A stretch of DNA of 64,000 nucleotides, taken from Chrysomallon squamiferum (lineage: Eukaryota > Mollusca > Gastropoda > Neomphalida > Peltospiridae). Each line of letters opens with the position of its first letter. Within the stretch, counting starts at the first letter, position 1. Below the pieces are notes generated by a model, which saw nothing but the letters and a program-made list of their open reading frames with translations, was not told the origin of the DNA and did not search any database. The stretch covers positions 6,960,814-7,024,813 of the forward strand of contig CM022677.1 in assembly GCA_012295275.1 (NCBI GenBank), read 5' to 3'. The translations under genes were made by a program, and so were the position numbers. Shown one piece after another: positions 36,700 to 49,618 of the stretch.

Positions 36700-37300
36700 T
36701 GATTGTAATTAATACAAATAAATATTGCTTAAATGAACTAAATTTATATATATATATTAAATTCTGTTTAAAGACAAATGTGTTTATGTATGTTTATATG
36801 TGTTTATGTGTGTGTATATATATATATGTCTCTCTGTGTGTGTGTTCTACCTATATCGCTATAGGTATGTTTTTGTGTATATGTATTAATCTAAATAGTT
36901 TATATTTGTATGCTTGTATATATTGTAAATGTATAAATGTATCTGCTTCCCACTTCATAATTTTAAGAACGCTTTGAATTTTCGTATTTAAGTATTTAAG
37001 AGCGGGAGGGAGAGAGATTGTTGTTTTTGTTGTTATTAATTTGCTGTCTTAATGACTGATTTGCTATGTAATATTATTTACTTAAACAAATTGTGACACA
37101 CTCTATAAATCGTTTTATATTTTTATAATTGTCGTGTAACTATGTGATCTATCTTTTATTTTTATTCATACAACTGATGTATTTGTCTTATCACAAATAC
37201 AAATGAACATTCAGAGGTCACTGATAAAAAGTCAGATCTGAAGTAAACAGCCTGAGTCTATTCATTTTTGTTACTTCAGATCAGTTCACAGTTTTGTGAA
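36700..37300. other. No recognisable gene
   Basis: TA/TG-rich low-complexity sequence; nothing supported. Confidence 0.5.
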
Positions 37301-37317
37301 TGCTACACACGCAGAAC

Positions 37318-37550
37318 CTTGTGTAGTTACTGAGATATTGACGAAAACGAGATTTTCAGTAATGGCGGCCTTAATATGCCTATTCAGCACAAAATATTGG
37401 TGTGATCTTGACTGAAATGGCTTAATCTGATTCTTTACCCTCAAAACATGGGTATAGACATCAAAATTATTTTGATACCATGCATAGTTATTGAGATATT
37501 GACGAAAACAAGATTTTCAGTAATGGCGGCCTTAATTTGCATATTGTGCG
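37318..37550. repeat. Direct repeat around an ATGGCGGCC motif
   Basis: Two copies about 162 bp apart of a segment beginning GAGATATTGACGAAAACGAG and including TTCAGTAATGGCGGCCTTAA. An 89-codon + frame covers the second copy (37448-37717), but I recognise no domain and do not call it a gene. Confidence 0.6.
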
Positions 37551-37799
37551 GATTGCCCAAGGATGACAGAGTGGCATCATTCAGATTCTTAAAGAGCACA
37601 TCTCGGAGGTATAGAAACAGCAAAAAAACTTTGTACGGACTGTATTGCAAGGTTCTGCAAAAATCTGGGGTTTGGAAACCGGACTATAGTGATGTCAGTA
37701 ACACTTACTCTACATGACCTGAACAGAAATACTATGCTTTTACTGAGAAAATACTCAAAAGTATTAGTTATGTTTATTTTTAAATATATTTCTACGTGC

Positions 37800-38491
37800 A
37801 AACTAAAAGAGATCCGTAACCACTATCACTAAAAGTTACTATTTAATCCATTTTTACCTGCATATTCAAAATAAAATATAATTATTGACTCATTTCTAAT
37901 TTAAATATCTTAATTATCCTTTTTAGAAGATATATCAAAAATGAAAGCAATAAACCTAAATTAATTACTGATCTTAGTTGATCAGTAGCACATATGTGAA
38001 ACCTCTATTAACCAAATATAAAAATGCTTTCCTTCTCCAACCATTGGCGTGCGATGTCGAGAGAATCTTACCCCTTAAACTCTAAACAGCAGTTGCCATA
38101 TACGGTCATTTCACATGACCATAAAATGCCCAGTGCTAACGAAAGCTCCCTATAGGAAGAGTCATCTTAACCTATCTTGCTAGTTCTTATTCCCCACTAA
38201 TTACATTAAAAGCATTAAATACTGACCGTTACAGAAAAAGAAACCATGGCTGTTATTTCTCTGTTCTAAACTTAAACTTAGGCCATTCTCGGCACACCAA
38301 AACATTTAATAATAATTAGGTGTAACTGTTAATTTGTATATGCTGGTAACTGTATCTTTATGATAACAGTTATTGTTTATTTTTGAATGATATTATATTT
38401 ATGTTTTTAGTATAACCAAAATATGAATAATAATTACAGAAAGTTTGTGTTTGTGTGTAGATATATATGTATTAAAAATGATTATTAACGT

Positions 38492-38543
<52 letters not shown>

Positions 38544-39320
38544 AGGATTTTTAATAGAGACTTTTATACAATTATACTTTTATACAATAAAACTAGTTCT
38601 AATTAAAGTAAGTGGTAGAAGGAATTGCAGGCAGATATATGATCTAGGTATTAGTTTGCCAGATGTCAAGAAAGATAAACATGAAATCACACCCAGTAAT
38701 CTGCTGTCAGCTAGATGTTAATATGTTCGTACAAAAAACAACAGAACAATTGCACACCGAAGTTAACTGTTTTAAACATATGGGCCTGGGTGAAACTGAT
38801 ACCAGTTAGTCGTGAATGAACTTCAAGAATTTCTTAAGTGATTTAATGATCACCTGTTTTATACTGAGATATTATTTCTTTATATCAGACTGAGTGGGAC
38901 TATATTATGACATTACAATTTTATATATTACTTTTACTTGTTTTATGTAATAATAAGCATAGGGAACACTGAACTGTAGCATCTGGTATTAATATTTAAA
39001 GGATATGATTGTGATGAGCATTAATGTAATGTATATTAATATTATACATTTGATTTTATGCTTGATGAATATATTTGTTTATAACTATTTTCTTTTCATA
39101 TAAACATCAGTGTTTTTGTCTTGGTTTGGTTTTTGGTTTTGTTTTTGTTTGATATGTTCTGATGTTACCACTATAGAATGAGCATTATGATTTGTATTAA
39201 TGATCTACGTTTTTTTGAACCTGGTCAGTTTCTCCTCTTTGGAGACTCCAGAGTCACCATATTGCATATGTTAATATTTCTATATCAGAGATGTTAGTAT
39301 TAAAGTCCTTTGATTTGTAG
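37800..39320. other. No recognisable gene
   Basis: AT-rich sequence with an (AT)n tract at about 38494-38541 and a short TTATA array near 39325. No splice-bounded frames or transposon motifs recognised. Confidence 0.5.
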
Positions 39321-39359
39321 CTATATTATATTATATTATATTATATTATATAAACATAT

Positions 39360-40093
39360 CTATATCACGGACTGCTCCCCCTGCCCCCGCGCTTCACAAT
39401 TTCAAAACTTGTTTTAATGCTAACCCTACTATACATAATACAAAAACCTATATATCGTGCGTGTTAAATTTTGTTGATCGTTATAACACTGAAGTCAGTC
39501 TGTTTGAACTCCTCGATTGCAGCATTATAATAGGTCTGGTTTTAGTATATTATTTCGCAGGCAACATTTCAGACGTGTGAGAAAATACATTGTCACAATC
39601 ATTTTAACAAGAACAGAAAGATAACAGGAGAATTCTGGAAATAAGGGTTTTGTTAACAACACAACTCAAATCCAGTACAGCCTGCACCCAGTTAAGTTGT
39701 CTACTGTTTAGTTACAAGTTGTTTTATCTTTTAGTTACAAGTTCCTTTATCTTTTAGTTGTTTTAGTTACATGTTACATCGTCCTGTATTGATGTATTTT
39801 TGTGTGTATGTGTGTGTATGTTTCATCATCATCCTGCACTGATGTGTTGTCTGTATTTCATCATCATCCTGCACTGATGTGTTGTCAGTATTTCATCACC
39901 ATCATGTACTGATGTTTTGTCTGTATTTCATGACCGTTGGTTGTTTTGCATATTGGTTAGCTGCATACATGTGTTGGGTATGGATTGTATTTAATAAAAA
40001 CAAACAGTTAATATTGGTTAAAGTAGGGGTGAGTGGTTTGAAACTTCTAACCAGGACGTAACTAAATAAATAAATAAATAACAAACAAACAAA

Positions 40094-40136
<43 letters not shown>

Positions 40137-40212
40137 ACAAATAAATCCTTATTTCCTACTTCCCGGGGAATAATATTAAAAACAGTTGTAATTTTTGTAT
40201 ACACTGTTTGTA

Positions 40213-40289
<77 letters not shown>

Positions 40290-40647
40290 ATAAATAGGTT
40301 GTTATTATTATGACATGTTATTAACAAATACATTTTTTTTTTTGTACGAAATGTGCCTAAATCCCAACATTTAATTTATCAGCTGCTGATTATTCTGTAA
40401 AGATATTTTCACTAAAGCTGAATTCACTTTACGAGATTAAGGGCGTATTTACACAGTAAGGACAACAACAACAACAATAACAAATAACAATAATAATAAA
40501 ACCGATTTCAATATGATTAAGACAATTTGATTTTCTACTTTTTTCTTCTATTCATTAATCATGTTTCTAGTTTTGTCAGTAAGATTATTGCACTGTTATT
40601 ATGAGGTATTAACGATAGATGTCATCATATTATTATCCATGACGTAT

Positions 40648-40717
<70 letters not shown>

Positions 40718-40884
40718 GTAATATATAATATAATTCTATATATTTTTCAGGAGTAGAATGTGTTAAACTTTTATTTCTACAAAAATAAGAGATTAGCAAA
40801 ATATAAATCCATGTGTAGAGTCTGACAATTTAAGTTAATAATTTTACATAGCAAATGAAGTTAGTTACAAAGCAATTTTAACTA

Positions 40885-40958
<74 letters not shown>

Positions 40959-41537
40959 AATGATAAAATATATAAGCTTTTCATTCTTTCAGTTTATTTT
41001 ATTTATAAGAAAACAGAAGAGCTATTAAAGTGAATTACAAACTTGTAAAGTTAACCTTGTGACGTAGGTTACAGATCTACTGTAATAAGTTATATGAAGC
41101 AAAACATGAAATAAATAAATAAATAAACATTTCTGACGTGTCCATGAATGCTGCAAGGTAATTTCGAACACCACTATTTGTGTTATGCTACGTAACCAAG
41201 CTCCCACTTTCATGATGAAACTCGTATGTGGACAATGAAAGAAACGTGACATTCACAGAAGGAAACATTTCATTGTAAACGAATGAATCACTGATTGTTA
41301 CTGAACATTATTTTATTAACGTGAACTCAACAAATTCTTAATCTGCAGTTAAATGGCTTCATTCACTGATAAAGTAATCGAGAAGGATAAATGCGACAAC
41401 ACATCGCCAGACACTACTTTTCTCTGACCACTGAGCCACACCCTCCACTCTAACACAAAACAATTTTATTATGAAAATAACCAAGATTACTTAGTTTTAT
41501 TTTATAAGATCTTTCACTAACGACAATATCAACAACA

Positions 41538-41560
<23 letters not shown>
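39360..41560. other. Microsatellite-rich region without a supported gene
   Basis: Holds an imperfect ATCATCCTGCACTGATGTGT direct repeat at about 39828-39915, an (AAAT)n tract at 40060-40146, TG and AG tracts at 40216-40288, an (AC)n tract at 40661-40715 and (AAT)n tracts at 40888-40956 and 41536-41583. Confidence 0.7.
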
Positions 41561-41586
<26 letters not shown>

Positions 41587-42810
41587 CTTCTTACCTTTGT
41601 CTTAAGAAATGCAAAAATTTATCTTCTCTTCGTCTGCAATGTCAGTTTGCTGAAGGACAAACCGGTTTTGCCAGACGTCACCCGGTGAGTGGAATATACC
41701 AATTTCAATAAAGGGGTGGAAGCCTTGAAATTTTCTAGAACACTTTTGTTTCTTCTGAGAAAAAAATAATCGTGAATGTTTTAAATGCTTGTGGTAAAGT
41801 AAACAGCAGTAAAAGTAACAACACCTTAACATAGTGAGTGCAGTTCATTAATTTTTATAATGCGTGTTACATCTATCACACATGTGGTAATATTAGACAC
41901 AGCAACTGGTTTGTAGAAGGTCGGAGAAAGATAATAACATTCTTGAAGTATCAGACGTTAGATATTTCGTAAGATATATGAATAAACTATAATAATAAAA
42001 AACGTGATGCAAGGTTATTTTAGTCACGTATACACAATACTAATATATCTAAACCAAGCAAGTATATTTCTGTTTGAATCAGAGAGCAATTCTCAGATAT
42101 TTGGAAATAGGGAATTGAACAGGGGATTGAATATTATGTCAGCAATGTTAAATATACGTAACACAATTGTTTTCTAAGTATTTTATTTTAACACATCTTG
42201 CAGTTTACCTTACGTATTTGTTAGAAAGGTGTTAACTTTCATATCATTCTTAATTCACATATGTATATATATATATATGAGAATAGTGTCTCTGAATAAA
42301 ACCATCACATTTTTGTCATTTTGATTATGTGAATGAATGTTTTGTTAAACCAGATTATCTGAAAAACATGAATACAAAAACTTCCTACAGACCAATATGA
42401 ATTATACAAGTTATCGCTTCGCTGGTTTTCATAGCCTTTCAGTTAGCTCGTTCATATAGTGATGATAAACGATGCAGTATAAAGTCAAAGTATTTTCCAA
42501 TGTCAGTGTTTCCAATATCAAATAGTTTAAATAATAATAATAATAGCAGTAGTAGTAGTATTACTACAACTACTGTTACTACTACTACTACTACTACTAC
42601 TAATAATAATAATAATAACAAAAATTTTTGATAGAAGATTTACTAACAACATAACTACCTATCCATAACAACAAATTCTACTCAACAAAACTGTTAATAA
42701 AAATTGCTGAATTTTTGTCATCTTATTTAACCTGAGTGTATCCTGTTCCAGCCACTGTATCACATCATGTGATCAGATAATTATTGACGTGTTTCTTTTT
42801 ATCCGCACAG

Positions 42811-43171
42811 TGGAAAACATGAAGACATTCTTGATGTTACTGATGTGTGTATCGTGTAGTGCTGTTACTGATGTGTGTGTAACGTGTAGTGCTCTTACTG
42901 ATGTGTGTGTAACGTGTAGTGCTGTTACTGATGTGTGTGTAACGTGTAGTGCTCTTACTGATGTGTGTGTAACGTGTAGTGCTGTTACTGATGTGTGTGT
43001 AACGTGTGATGCTGTTACTGATGTGTGTGTAACGTGTAGTGCTCTTACTGATGTGTGTGTAACGTGTAGTGCTCTTACTGATGTGTGTGTAACGTGTGAT
43101 GCTGTTACTGATGTGTGTGTAACGTGTAGTGCTGTTACTGATGTGCGTGTAACGTGTGATGCGCCTGCGAG
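42811..43171 (+). CDS. Candidate signal-peptide exon expanded by a 30-bp coding minisatellite
   Basis: After acceptor TTTTTATCCGCACAG, an ATG at 42819 opens MKTFLMLLMCVSCSAVT, a good signal peptide. The decapeptide DVCVTCSAVT and its L and D variants then repeat about ten times, ending DVRVTCDAPAR. A plausible donor (GCGAG then GTAGTC) follows at 43172. The first unit (MCVSCSAVT) overlaps the end of the signal peptide, so the array looks like an internal amplification of the exon. If translated it gives a secreted cysteine-rich repeat peptide of about 119 residues. No downstream exon was identified, so the gene may be partial or dead. Confidence 0.4.
42858..43160. repeat. 30-bp minisatellite
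   Basis: About ten units of GATGTGTGTGTAACGTGTAG plus TGCTSTTACT (S = C or G). Unit variants (CTC/GTT, AGT/GAT) alternate in a non-random order. Confidence 0.9.
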
Positions 43172-43891
43172 GTAGTCACGTTTCCGTGACTCGGGTTTTC
43201 CTTTTGTTTTCTTTAACCTACCAGTTCTCTTGTTCTTACTTCTGTATTTATTTATTTATTTATTTATGTTTATATTTATTTATTCATTTCTGTGTATTCT
43301 TTACATATTTTTTCGTTGTCTGCACGTATGAGACAGGATATATATATATAGAAGTGTGCTATTACTGTTCTTGTTACGTTAAAATGCATTCGTGTCTGTG
43401 TGTAGGAAAGTAATATGTATTGTAATCTATTTTAGAAAGATGACCCACAATATTTATTTTTAGCACATCATATCTCTCGGCTTATAAGTTACGAAGTTTT
43501 AGAAAACTGAAATCAAAATGAACACACACAAAAAAATAATAATAATAATAAAAAAAAAAAAAATGAAACAAAAATATATGGTTTTGTTCCTCATCCTAAA
43601 ATAATAACCGGCCCTGTTCCCCTCCTCTGTGATTATTGTGAATCAGTCCCTTGTTCCAACTAACTCGAGCGTGCACAGGGAGGAAAAGACGAAACAGTAT
43701 TTGTAACACCGGGTTTTAAAAGATAAGTTTACAGATCTCCAGTGAGGATGCAGTTTAGTATCTAGTCACGTTTTTGAGATATCAGTTACTATGTTTTGTT
43801 GTTTGTACGTAGTAATGAGAGAGGTGGTCTAAGAACATCCTTCATATCTGTGAATAGAACATTTTATACAATGCGTCATACAGTAATAATA

Positions 43892-43948
<57 letters not shown>

Positions 43949-44149
43949 CAACAACAACAACAACAATAAAGAAATAATAACGATAACTGTTTGAACAGTA
44001 ACAGAAACGACACAAAAACAACATCAATGATAATAACGCCATCAGTTCTGTTCTGATTGATTCCCTTTTCATGTTTATTTTCAGCATTTTTAATTTTATT
44101 TTTTCCCTTTCTTTGGTTCCGTCGTTAGTTCAGTCGTCATTTTGTTCGT

Positions 44150-44715
44150 TCGTTTGCTCATTTTTATTTGATTTATTTATGCAACCATTATTTCTCTCTA
44201 CTTATCAGTTACGAAGTGTTGGAAAACTGCAATCAAATTGAACAAAATAAAATAAAAATAAAAATAAATTACATCCTTTACATATTGTTTCGTTGTTTGC
44301 ACGTATGAGACAGGTTTTATATATATATCATAGAAGTTACTGTTACTGTTCTTGTTATGTTAAAACGCATGCGTGTGTGTGTTTGCGAAAGTGATATGTA
44401 TTGTACTCTGTTTTAGAAAGATGACGTCACAATATTTATTTTAGCACTGAAAACATCATATCTCTCGGCTTATAGGTTAGGAAGTGTTAGAAAACTGGAA
44501 TCAAAATGAACATAAAAAAATAAATAAATAAATAAATCAATCAAAATAAAACAAAATGAAACAAAAATATATGGTTTTGAACCTCATCCTAAAAATACTG
44601 AACTCTCAGTACCGGCCCTGTTACCCTCCTCTGTGATTATTGTGAATCAGTCCCTTGCTCCAACTAACTCGAGCGTGCATAGAGAAGAAAAGACGAAATG
44701 TATTAACAGTGACAA
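44150..44715. repeat. Tandem partial third copy of the C segment
   Basis: Direct copy of about 43210-43710. On the + strand an open frame near 44565-44717 reads KIYGFEPHPKNTELSVPALL then PSSVIIVNQSLAPTNSSVHR. It is frameshifted in the other two copies and has no recognised family. Confidence 0.65.
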
Positions 44716-44719
44716 ATCA

Positions 44720-45443
44720 TGATGTAACATCCCTACTTTAAATACAAACATGTTATGTTTCAGGAACAGACCGCCATTTAGCTAGTTTTTCGTAAAACAA
44801 TGTCGCTATTTATAGCGATGTTTATAACAAACACATTTAAATGACAAAGATAGCTGTGATTGTTACATTGTTAAATACTGTTGAAATGTGTTCTACAGTT
44901 GTCATAAAAATGGTGCAAATGTGCGTCACCTCAATCAGTGTTTGGCCATAAACAGAACCTCAGAAAATCTGAAGTAAGTGATTTAATAAACTTTTCAAAA
45001 CGAATAAAATCACCTTCTGGTTTGATTTGAATCATTAAAAGATGATTACTTTGGTTTCACTATCATCAGTTTAGACAGAACTTTTCAAATTCAGAGACAG
45101 AAACACTAAACGTTTTCGATTATCTTCCCTTCCATGAGGTTCTGATATATAAACAAGCTTGGGTTCCTGCTGTTTTGGACATTCTAAAATTCTTTTTTTT
45201 TTTTTTCTTCTTGTTTTAACTTATTTTGGTACGACTGAGAAAATGTGATAGTTTTGAGTTCTAATTTTATCTTACAGTCTAAAAAAAAACCTTTATAAAT
45301 CCTCCCCACTTTTTATTGTTGTTAAATTTAGTCTGACTGCTATTATTTTGTAAAGATAATACCTTTAGCCAATCCTCCCCACTTTTATTGTTGTTGAATT
45401 TAACTGAGAGCTAATTATTTTGATAGAAGATAATGTCTTAGAC

Positions 45444-45483
<40 letters not shown>

Positions 45484-45617
45484 TTATATTCAAACACATT
45501 TTGTTAAAAAATATTATTTTCTACCCTGCTTTGATCCTCAAATAAGACTGACATCTACTGCAATGTCCTAACTCCATTATAATGCTAAAGCATCCTTATA
45601 AATCTATTTATATCACA

Positions 45618-45656
<39 letters not shown>

Positions 45657-46540
45657 CACAGTTAAAACATATATATATATATATATATACACAGAAATGA
45701 AACAAATATGAAATGTACTATTCATTATATTCTGCAACAGAAAACATTCACATTATATTTCTATGCAAAGTGTTTATAGTATTCACTGAATATGTACATA
45801 TCAAAAAATTAATAATACTACCTTTATTATTAAAGTACTCTCTCAGTTACTTATGATATTGTTATTACCTCTTACTATTATTACTATTGCTATTATTGTT
45901 TATATTACTATTACTATTACTACTATTAATTCTGTTACTAACTGTTACTATTCATCTATTACTTTGCTTCTATTATTTCATCTATGACCAGTGTAACAGT
46001 ATCTGTATCACTACTTCCACAATCACATCTATTATTTATATTATTTCAAAACTATATAAATAAAAATATTCCTCACTCTTAGAAAACTGTTTCTCAAGTC
46101 TGATGAAGATGCTACAAATATGTAATGAGAAATAGAAGACAAAATAATTTAAAATATTTATTTGAACAAAACAACTTTTTCATATAAAAAAGATAATATT
46201 AGAAAATCCTCAGGAAAAACATTAAAAATTATTTTAAATGTTTAGAAAGGTTTTAAAGTGCTGAGAGTGCTATAAAACATAAAGATGCCAAGATTTCTGG
46301 TTTATCTAATAAAAGTATTAATAAGATAAAAAAAAATTAAAAAAAAATTAGCAAATTACTAAACAACTAGATATCTATATGTAATGTAATGTGCTGATTA
46401 ATCATTAAGAAAATATCTTCCAAACAACATATCTTCTTCCATTTTAGGTTTTATTAGCATACATTTTCATAAATGTTTACAAAAACATTAATACAAAATA
46501 ATCATAATAATAAATTATCTCCCTTGAGCTATACAATTTG
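44720..46540. other. No recognisable gene
   Basis: AT-rich sequence with a (CT)/(AC) tract at about 45440-45482, an (AC)n tract at 45615-45655 and ATT-type interrupted repeats at about 45860-45960. Confidence 0.5.
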
Positions 46541-46547
46541 AAGTTTT

Positions 46548-46673
46548 TTAAGGCAGTAAATCAAGGATTTCTACATCAGACATTTTTAAAATAATTTCTT
46601 TTTCACACACTTGACTGTCTGGTCCAAACATTCTGTCTGCTGGTCTATGTCTGACTGTATCTTCCATTTGGAT
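46548..46673 (-). CDS. Candidate terminal exon of the Ig/EGF locus
   Basis: Acceptor CTGTGATTTCAG, then 41 codons IQMEDTVRHRPADRMFGPDS and QVCEKEIILKMSDVEILDLL P to TAA. The composition is charged and would suit a cytoplasmic or C-terminal tail. It lies on the same strand and downstream of the EGF-like exons. No domain is recognised and the link to that gene is positional. Confidence 0.35.
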   Translation of the reverse strand: MQMEDTVRHRPADRMFGPDSQVCEKEIILKMSDVEILDLLP

Positions 46674-46904
46674 CTGAAATCACAGTTTAACAGATTTATA
46701 AATTCTTCAGTAAGTGCAGTCCACGTAACACTTAACTCTTTTTAAAATATTACTTTTGGTGTGGAACTTTCTAAAAGTTCTCAAATTCTTCAAGCATTCA
46801 GTTCTTCATATTTGTTGAGGTTTTATCTTCTGCTGTTTCTTCTGTTTAGTTTGTTCAGTACAGTGAGAAAACTTGAAGAACTTGGAGGTAAACACAAAAG
46901 TCAC

Positions 46905-46967
46905 TTAGAATCAATGTCACTTCTCACATTTTCTTTCATTCTCAAAGCAAGCTTATGAAACAGGGAC
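46905..46967 (-). CDS. Candidate small exon upstream of the terminal exon
   Basis: Acceptor TTTTTCTTCAG, then SLFHKLALRMKENVRSDIDS and a weak donor (AA then GTGACT). Basic and helical, consistent with a juxtamembrane or cytoplasmic segment. Weakly supported. Confidence 0.2.
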
Positions 46968-47169
46968 CTGAAGAAAAACAAAATTATTATTAAAATTAAA
47001 AATTGATTCAGAGTTGTATAAACAACAGTATACAACAGTATACAATTTACCATGTAAAATGAAGGTTGAAATGATTCAAATGGGATGATTGTGACTTAAT
47101 TATATTCATGATTTTTACTTACTGTTAAAAATATATCTATTTCATGAACAAAATCAGTTTAATTTTATA

Positions 47170-47420
47170 TTATATTTCATTTCATTGTGAGTCATTTCAT
47201 TCATTTCATTATTTTTATTTCATTATTTTTATTGTATTTTATCATTATTTCATTCAATTTAATTTAATTTATTTCAGTTCTGTTTGTTCAGTTCATTTAT
47301 TGTTTTGTATTATATTTCATAGTATTTAATTTCATTTCATTTATTTTACTGTATTTTATTATTATTTCATTTTCTTTATTTCATTGAATTTCTCTACCAC
47401 ACACTGCATTTCATTTCAAT
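47170..47420. repeat. Degenerate TTTCA/TTTAT-rich tract
   Basis: Imperfect pentanucleotide-like repetition of ATTTC and TTTAT units. Confidence 0.7.
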
Positions 47421-47525
47421 GTATATCTTTGCATGTGCATGTGTCGATGTGTGTGTGATATATTAATATTTATATCTACCTCTACAAGTAATGAAAATGA
47501 AAATAAAATAGTTTATAATTTTATC

Positions 47526-47613
47526 AAATGTTGTCACAATTAAAATAACAAGAACAGTTATTTTAATTGTGACAACATTTTTGGAATCATTCTTAGTTCA
47601 GGAATGATTCCAA
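47526..47613. repeat. Two abutting perfect inverted repeats
   Basis: The first is a 24-bp perfect stem (AAATGTTGTCACAATTAAAA and on) with a 7-nt spacer at 47526-47580. The second begins directly at 47581, with a 12-bp perfect stem TTGGAATCATTC and a 9-nt spacer. Both can form hairpins or cruciforms. They could be termini of a foldback or MITE-type element, or a structured RNA in an intron. Confidence 0.8.
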
Positions 47614-48284
47614 GCATTCATTCAACTAAAAAAAAAAAAAAAAAAAAAAAGATCTTTTACATGTATGAATGAAGAAAACAGTGAAAAAATGAGGAAGGTA
47701 GAGTGAATGGATAAATGAATTAATTAATTAATAAATATATGTTTAATAATAGTTTAATTATTAGGTTTATTTTATTTATTTTGTTTGTTTGTTTGTTGTT
47801 GTTTCGTGTTATTTAAAAATGAATGAGACTTAAAGTGCAAAAAAAAAGTTAGTATCAAACAGGGTTTGTTTGTGCTTCTTTTTTGTTGTTTTTAACAATG
47901 CTAATTTCTTAGTCACTGAAAGCTGATTTTCTGATTTTCAGTGTTAAGTAAACATTCTCTTAATTTTGAATAAAAAATGATTAACAAGTATAAAACGATA
48001 TTTGTATTATTTTATTTATTTATTTATTTATTCCATTTTAATGCAGAAAAAGTTAATTCTGTGACTGAGATATTAATGAACTCATTTCTAAGTAATTTTT
48101 CAGTTTAAAACATCCATTCTCATTTCTTTGGTAATTAAAATCACAAAACGATGTACAAAATTCATTAATCATTTGTATCATTATGTATTATATAAAATGG
48201 AGTAATTTTTTAGAATGTCACTATTTATAAAGTAACCAGCAATCATTTTGAGCATATAACTATTTATTAAGTATAACTTTTCAT

Positions 48285-48590
48285 AAATAATAAGAAATCA
48301 TTTGTAACATATAACTATTTATTAAATGAAAATAAATAATTTGTAATATATAGCTATTTATTAAATAATATGAAATGATTTGTAACATCTAACTATTTAC
48401 TAAATAATAACGAACCATTTGTAACATATAACTCTTTATTAAATAATAAGAAACCATTTGTAACATATAACTCTTTATTAAATAATAAGAAATCATATGT
48501 AACAAGGAATTATTTGTAACATATAACTATTTATTAAATAATAAGAAATCATTTGTAACATATAACTCTTTATTAAATAAAATGTTATAA
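48285..48590. repeat. 39-bp tandem repeat, about 7 diverged units
   Basis: Units resemble AATAAGAAATCATTTGTAAC followed by ATATAACTATTTATTAAAT, with some partial units. It lies just downstream of the last EGF-like exon on the - strand. Confidence 0.8.
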
Positions 48591-48656
48591 TTTCAACTTG
48601 TTACCAAATTTTTAATATTGAGTAAATTAACTATTTATTAAGTATACCCTACTCAC

Positions 48657-48825
48657 CTGCACATTCATCTGACAAGTTGTGATATCCTGTCTTACATTCA
48701 AATGATAGGAGACTGGCAGGTTTTTGCAGTTGCTGTTTGCTTGACATGAAACTGTTGAAACACTACATTCATCTCTGTTGTTTTCACATCACACACCACC
48801 CAGCCAGCTTTACACTGACAATGGT
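48657..48825 (-). pseudogene. EGF-like exon d (frames broken)
   Basis: Acceptor TTCTTCTCAG and donor GTGAGT are intact with phase-1 boundaries, the usual arrangement for EGF modules. The protein must be read in three frames: DHCQCKAGWVVCDVKT, then RDECSVSTVSCQANSNCKNL, then FECKTGYHNLSDECAG. DECS and CQANSNCKN resemble a calcium-binding EGF module with CKTGYH as its C-terminal loop. At least two indels are needed, so the exon is a pseudo-exon or carries sequencing errors. Confidence 0.6.
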
Positions 48826-49089
48826 CTGAGAAGAAAATATAAAATTTAAATTTAAAATAAATAAATTAAATTAAAATCAAACTTTAGTGTCAGTATTTTT
48901 TTTAAATAAAAGTTATGCAATTGTATTAAAATATAATATAAATATCACCAAAAATTTCGAATTTTACAGAATAAGTTGCTTCAAATTTCAAAATATAATT
49001 ATATTTTTAAAATATTTAAACATTTATTTTTATATTATTGTATTTTGTAATGAGAAATTCTGCTTACTAACAAATGTTCTCTGGTAATT

Positions 49090-49189
49090 TTCAAGTTTCT
49101 TCCCAGCCAGACAGGAAAAAGTGAATCCAGTGATTGAAGCATCAGTATATTTAGTAATACTGCATCAACTGATGTACACTCATTCATAT
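49090..49189 (-). pseudogene. EGF-like exon c (frames broken)
   Basis: Acceptor TTAATGTAG, then DMNECTSVDA in phase 1, the N-terminal signature of calcium-binding EGF modules (D-x-N-E-C). After a frame change it reads NTDASITGFTFSCLAGKKLE, the second half. The donor is not recognisable. Confidence 0.5.
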
Positions 49190-49517
49190 CTACATTAAAA
49201 TAATAATAACAATAACAATAATAATATTAACAATAAACGAAACATCTTATTTCAAATGACAATATAATATTGTTCAAATTTAAATTTTATTTTCTTCATT
49301 TATATTTAATACAATTAAAGCCTCATTTTTTAATATATAAATGTACATGTTGATATGTATGTAAAGGATAAAAAGAAATAAAACTTAAAAAAGAAGAAAA
49401 AAAGAGACTGAAAGTAAAGGTACAACAGAAAAGATGATTAAATGTTAATAAACCAAGGAATTTTTTCTAGTTAAATGTATAAAGCAATATTCTGTACTGA
49501 CAACACATGAGTTGTAC

Positions 49518-49618
49518 CTGTTGCTAGTTTGTATCCAAAGTTACAACTGTAGAGTCCTGTTTGTCCACATTGGTGCAATAATGGCTGCAGCTGAGATGAG
49601 AGTAAAACTGACAGGGAT
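49518..49618 (-). pseudogene. EGF-like exon b (frames broken)
   Basis: Acceptor ACAGTTTCAG, then DPCQFYSHLSCSHYCTNVD and, after a one-base shift, TGLYSCNFGYKLATG, ending in donor GTACAA in phase 1. The pattern C, C, C-N, then GLYSC-x-x-GY-x-L is typical of EGF modules. Confidence 0.6.

Larger units (their letters stand above)
42048..44045. repeat. Inverted segmental duplication arm C2
   Basis: Reverse-colinear with 13580-14725, with about 830 bp extra between about 42410 and 43240 that contains the minisatellite-bearing signal exon. Includes trinucleotide tracts at about 42535-42620 and 43885-43970. Confidence 0.8.

Noticed and set aside
37448-37717. 89-codon + frame starting MGIDIKIILIPCIVIEILTK
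   Set aside because: Overlaps a non-coding direct repeat, has no recognised domain, and no splice context supports it.
41602-41832. 76-codon - strand frame with KFQGFHPFIEIGIFHSPGDV
   Set aside because: It faintly resembles the antisense of the Merlin-like fragment at 21.5 kb, but no alignment long enough to call could be made by eye.
46761-46958. + strand 65-codon frame starting MELSKSSQILQAF
   Set aside because: Antisense to the candidate small exon at 46905-46967 and without splice or domain support of its own.
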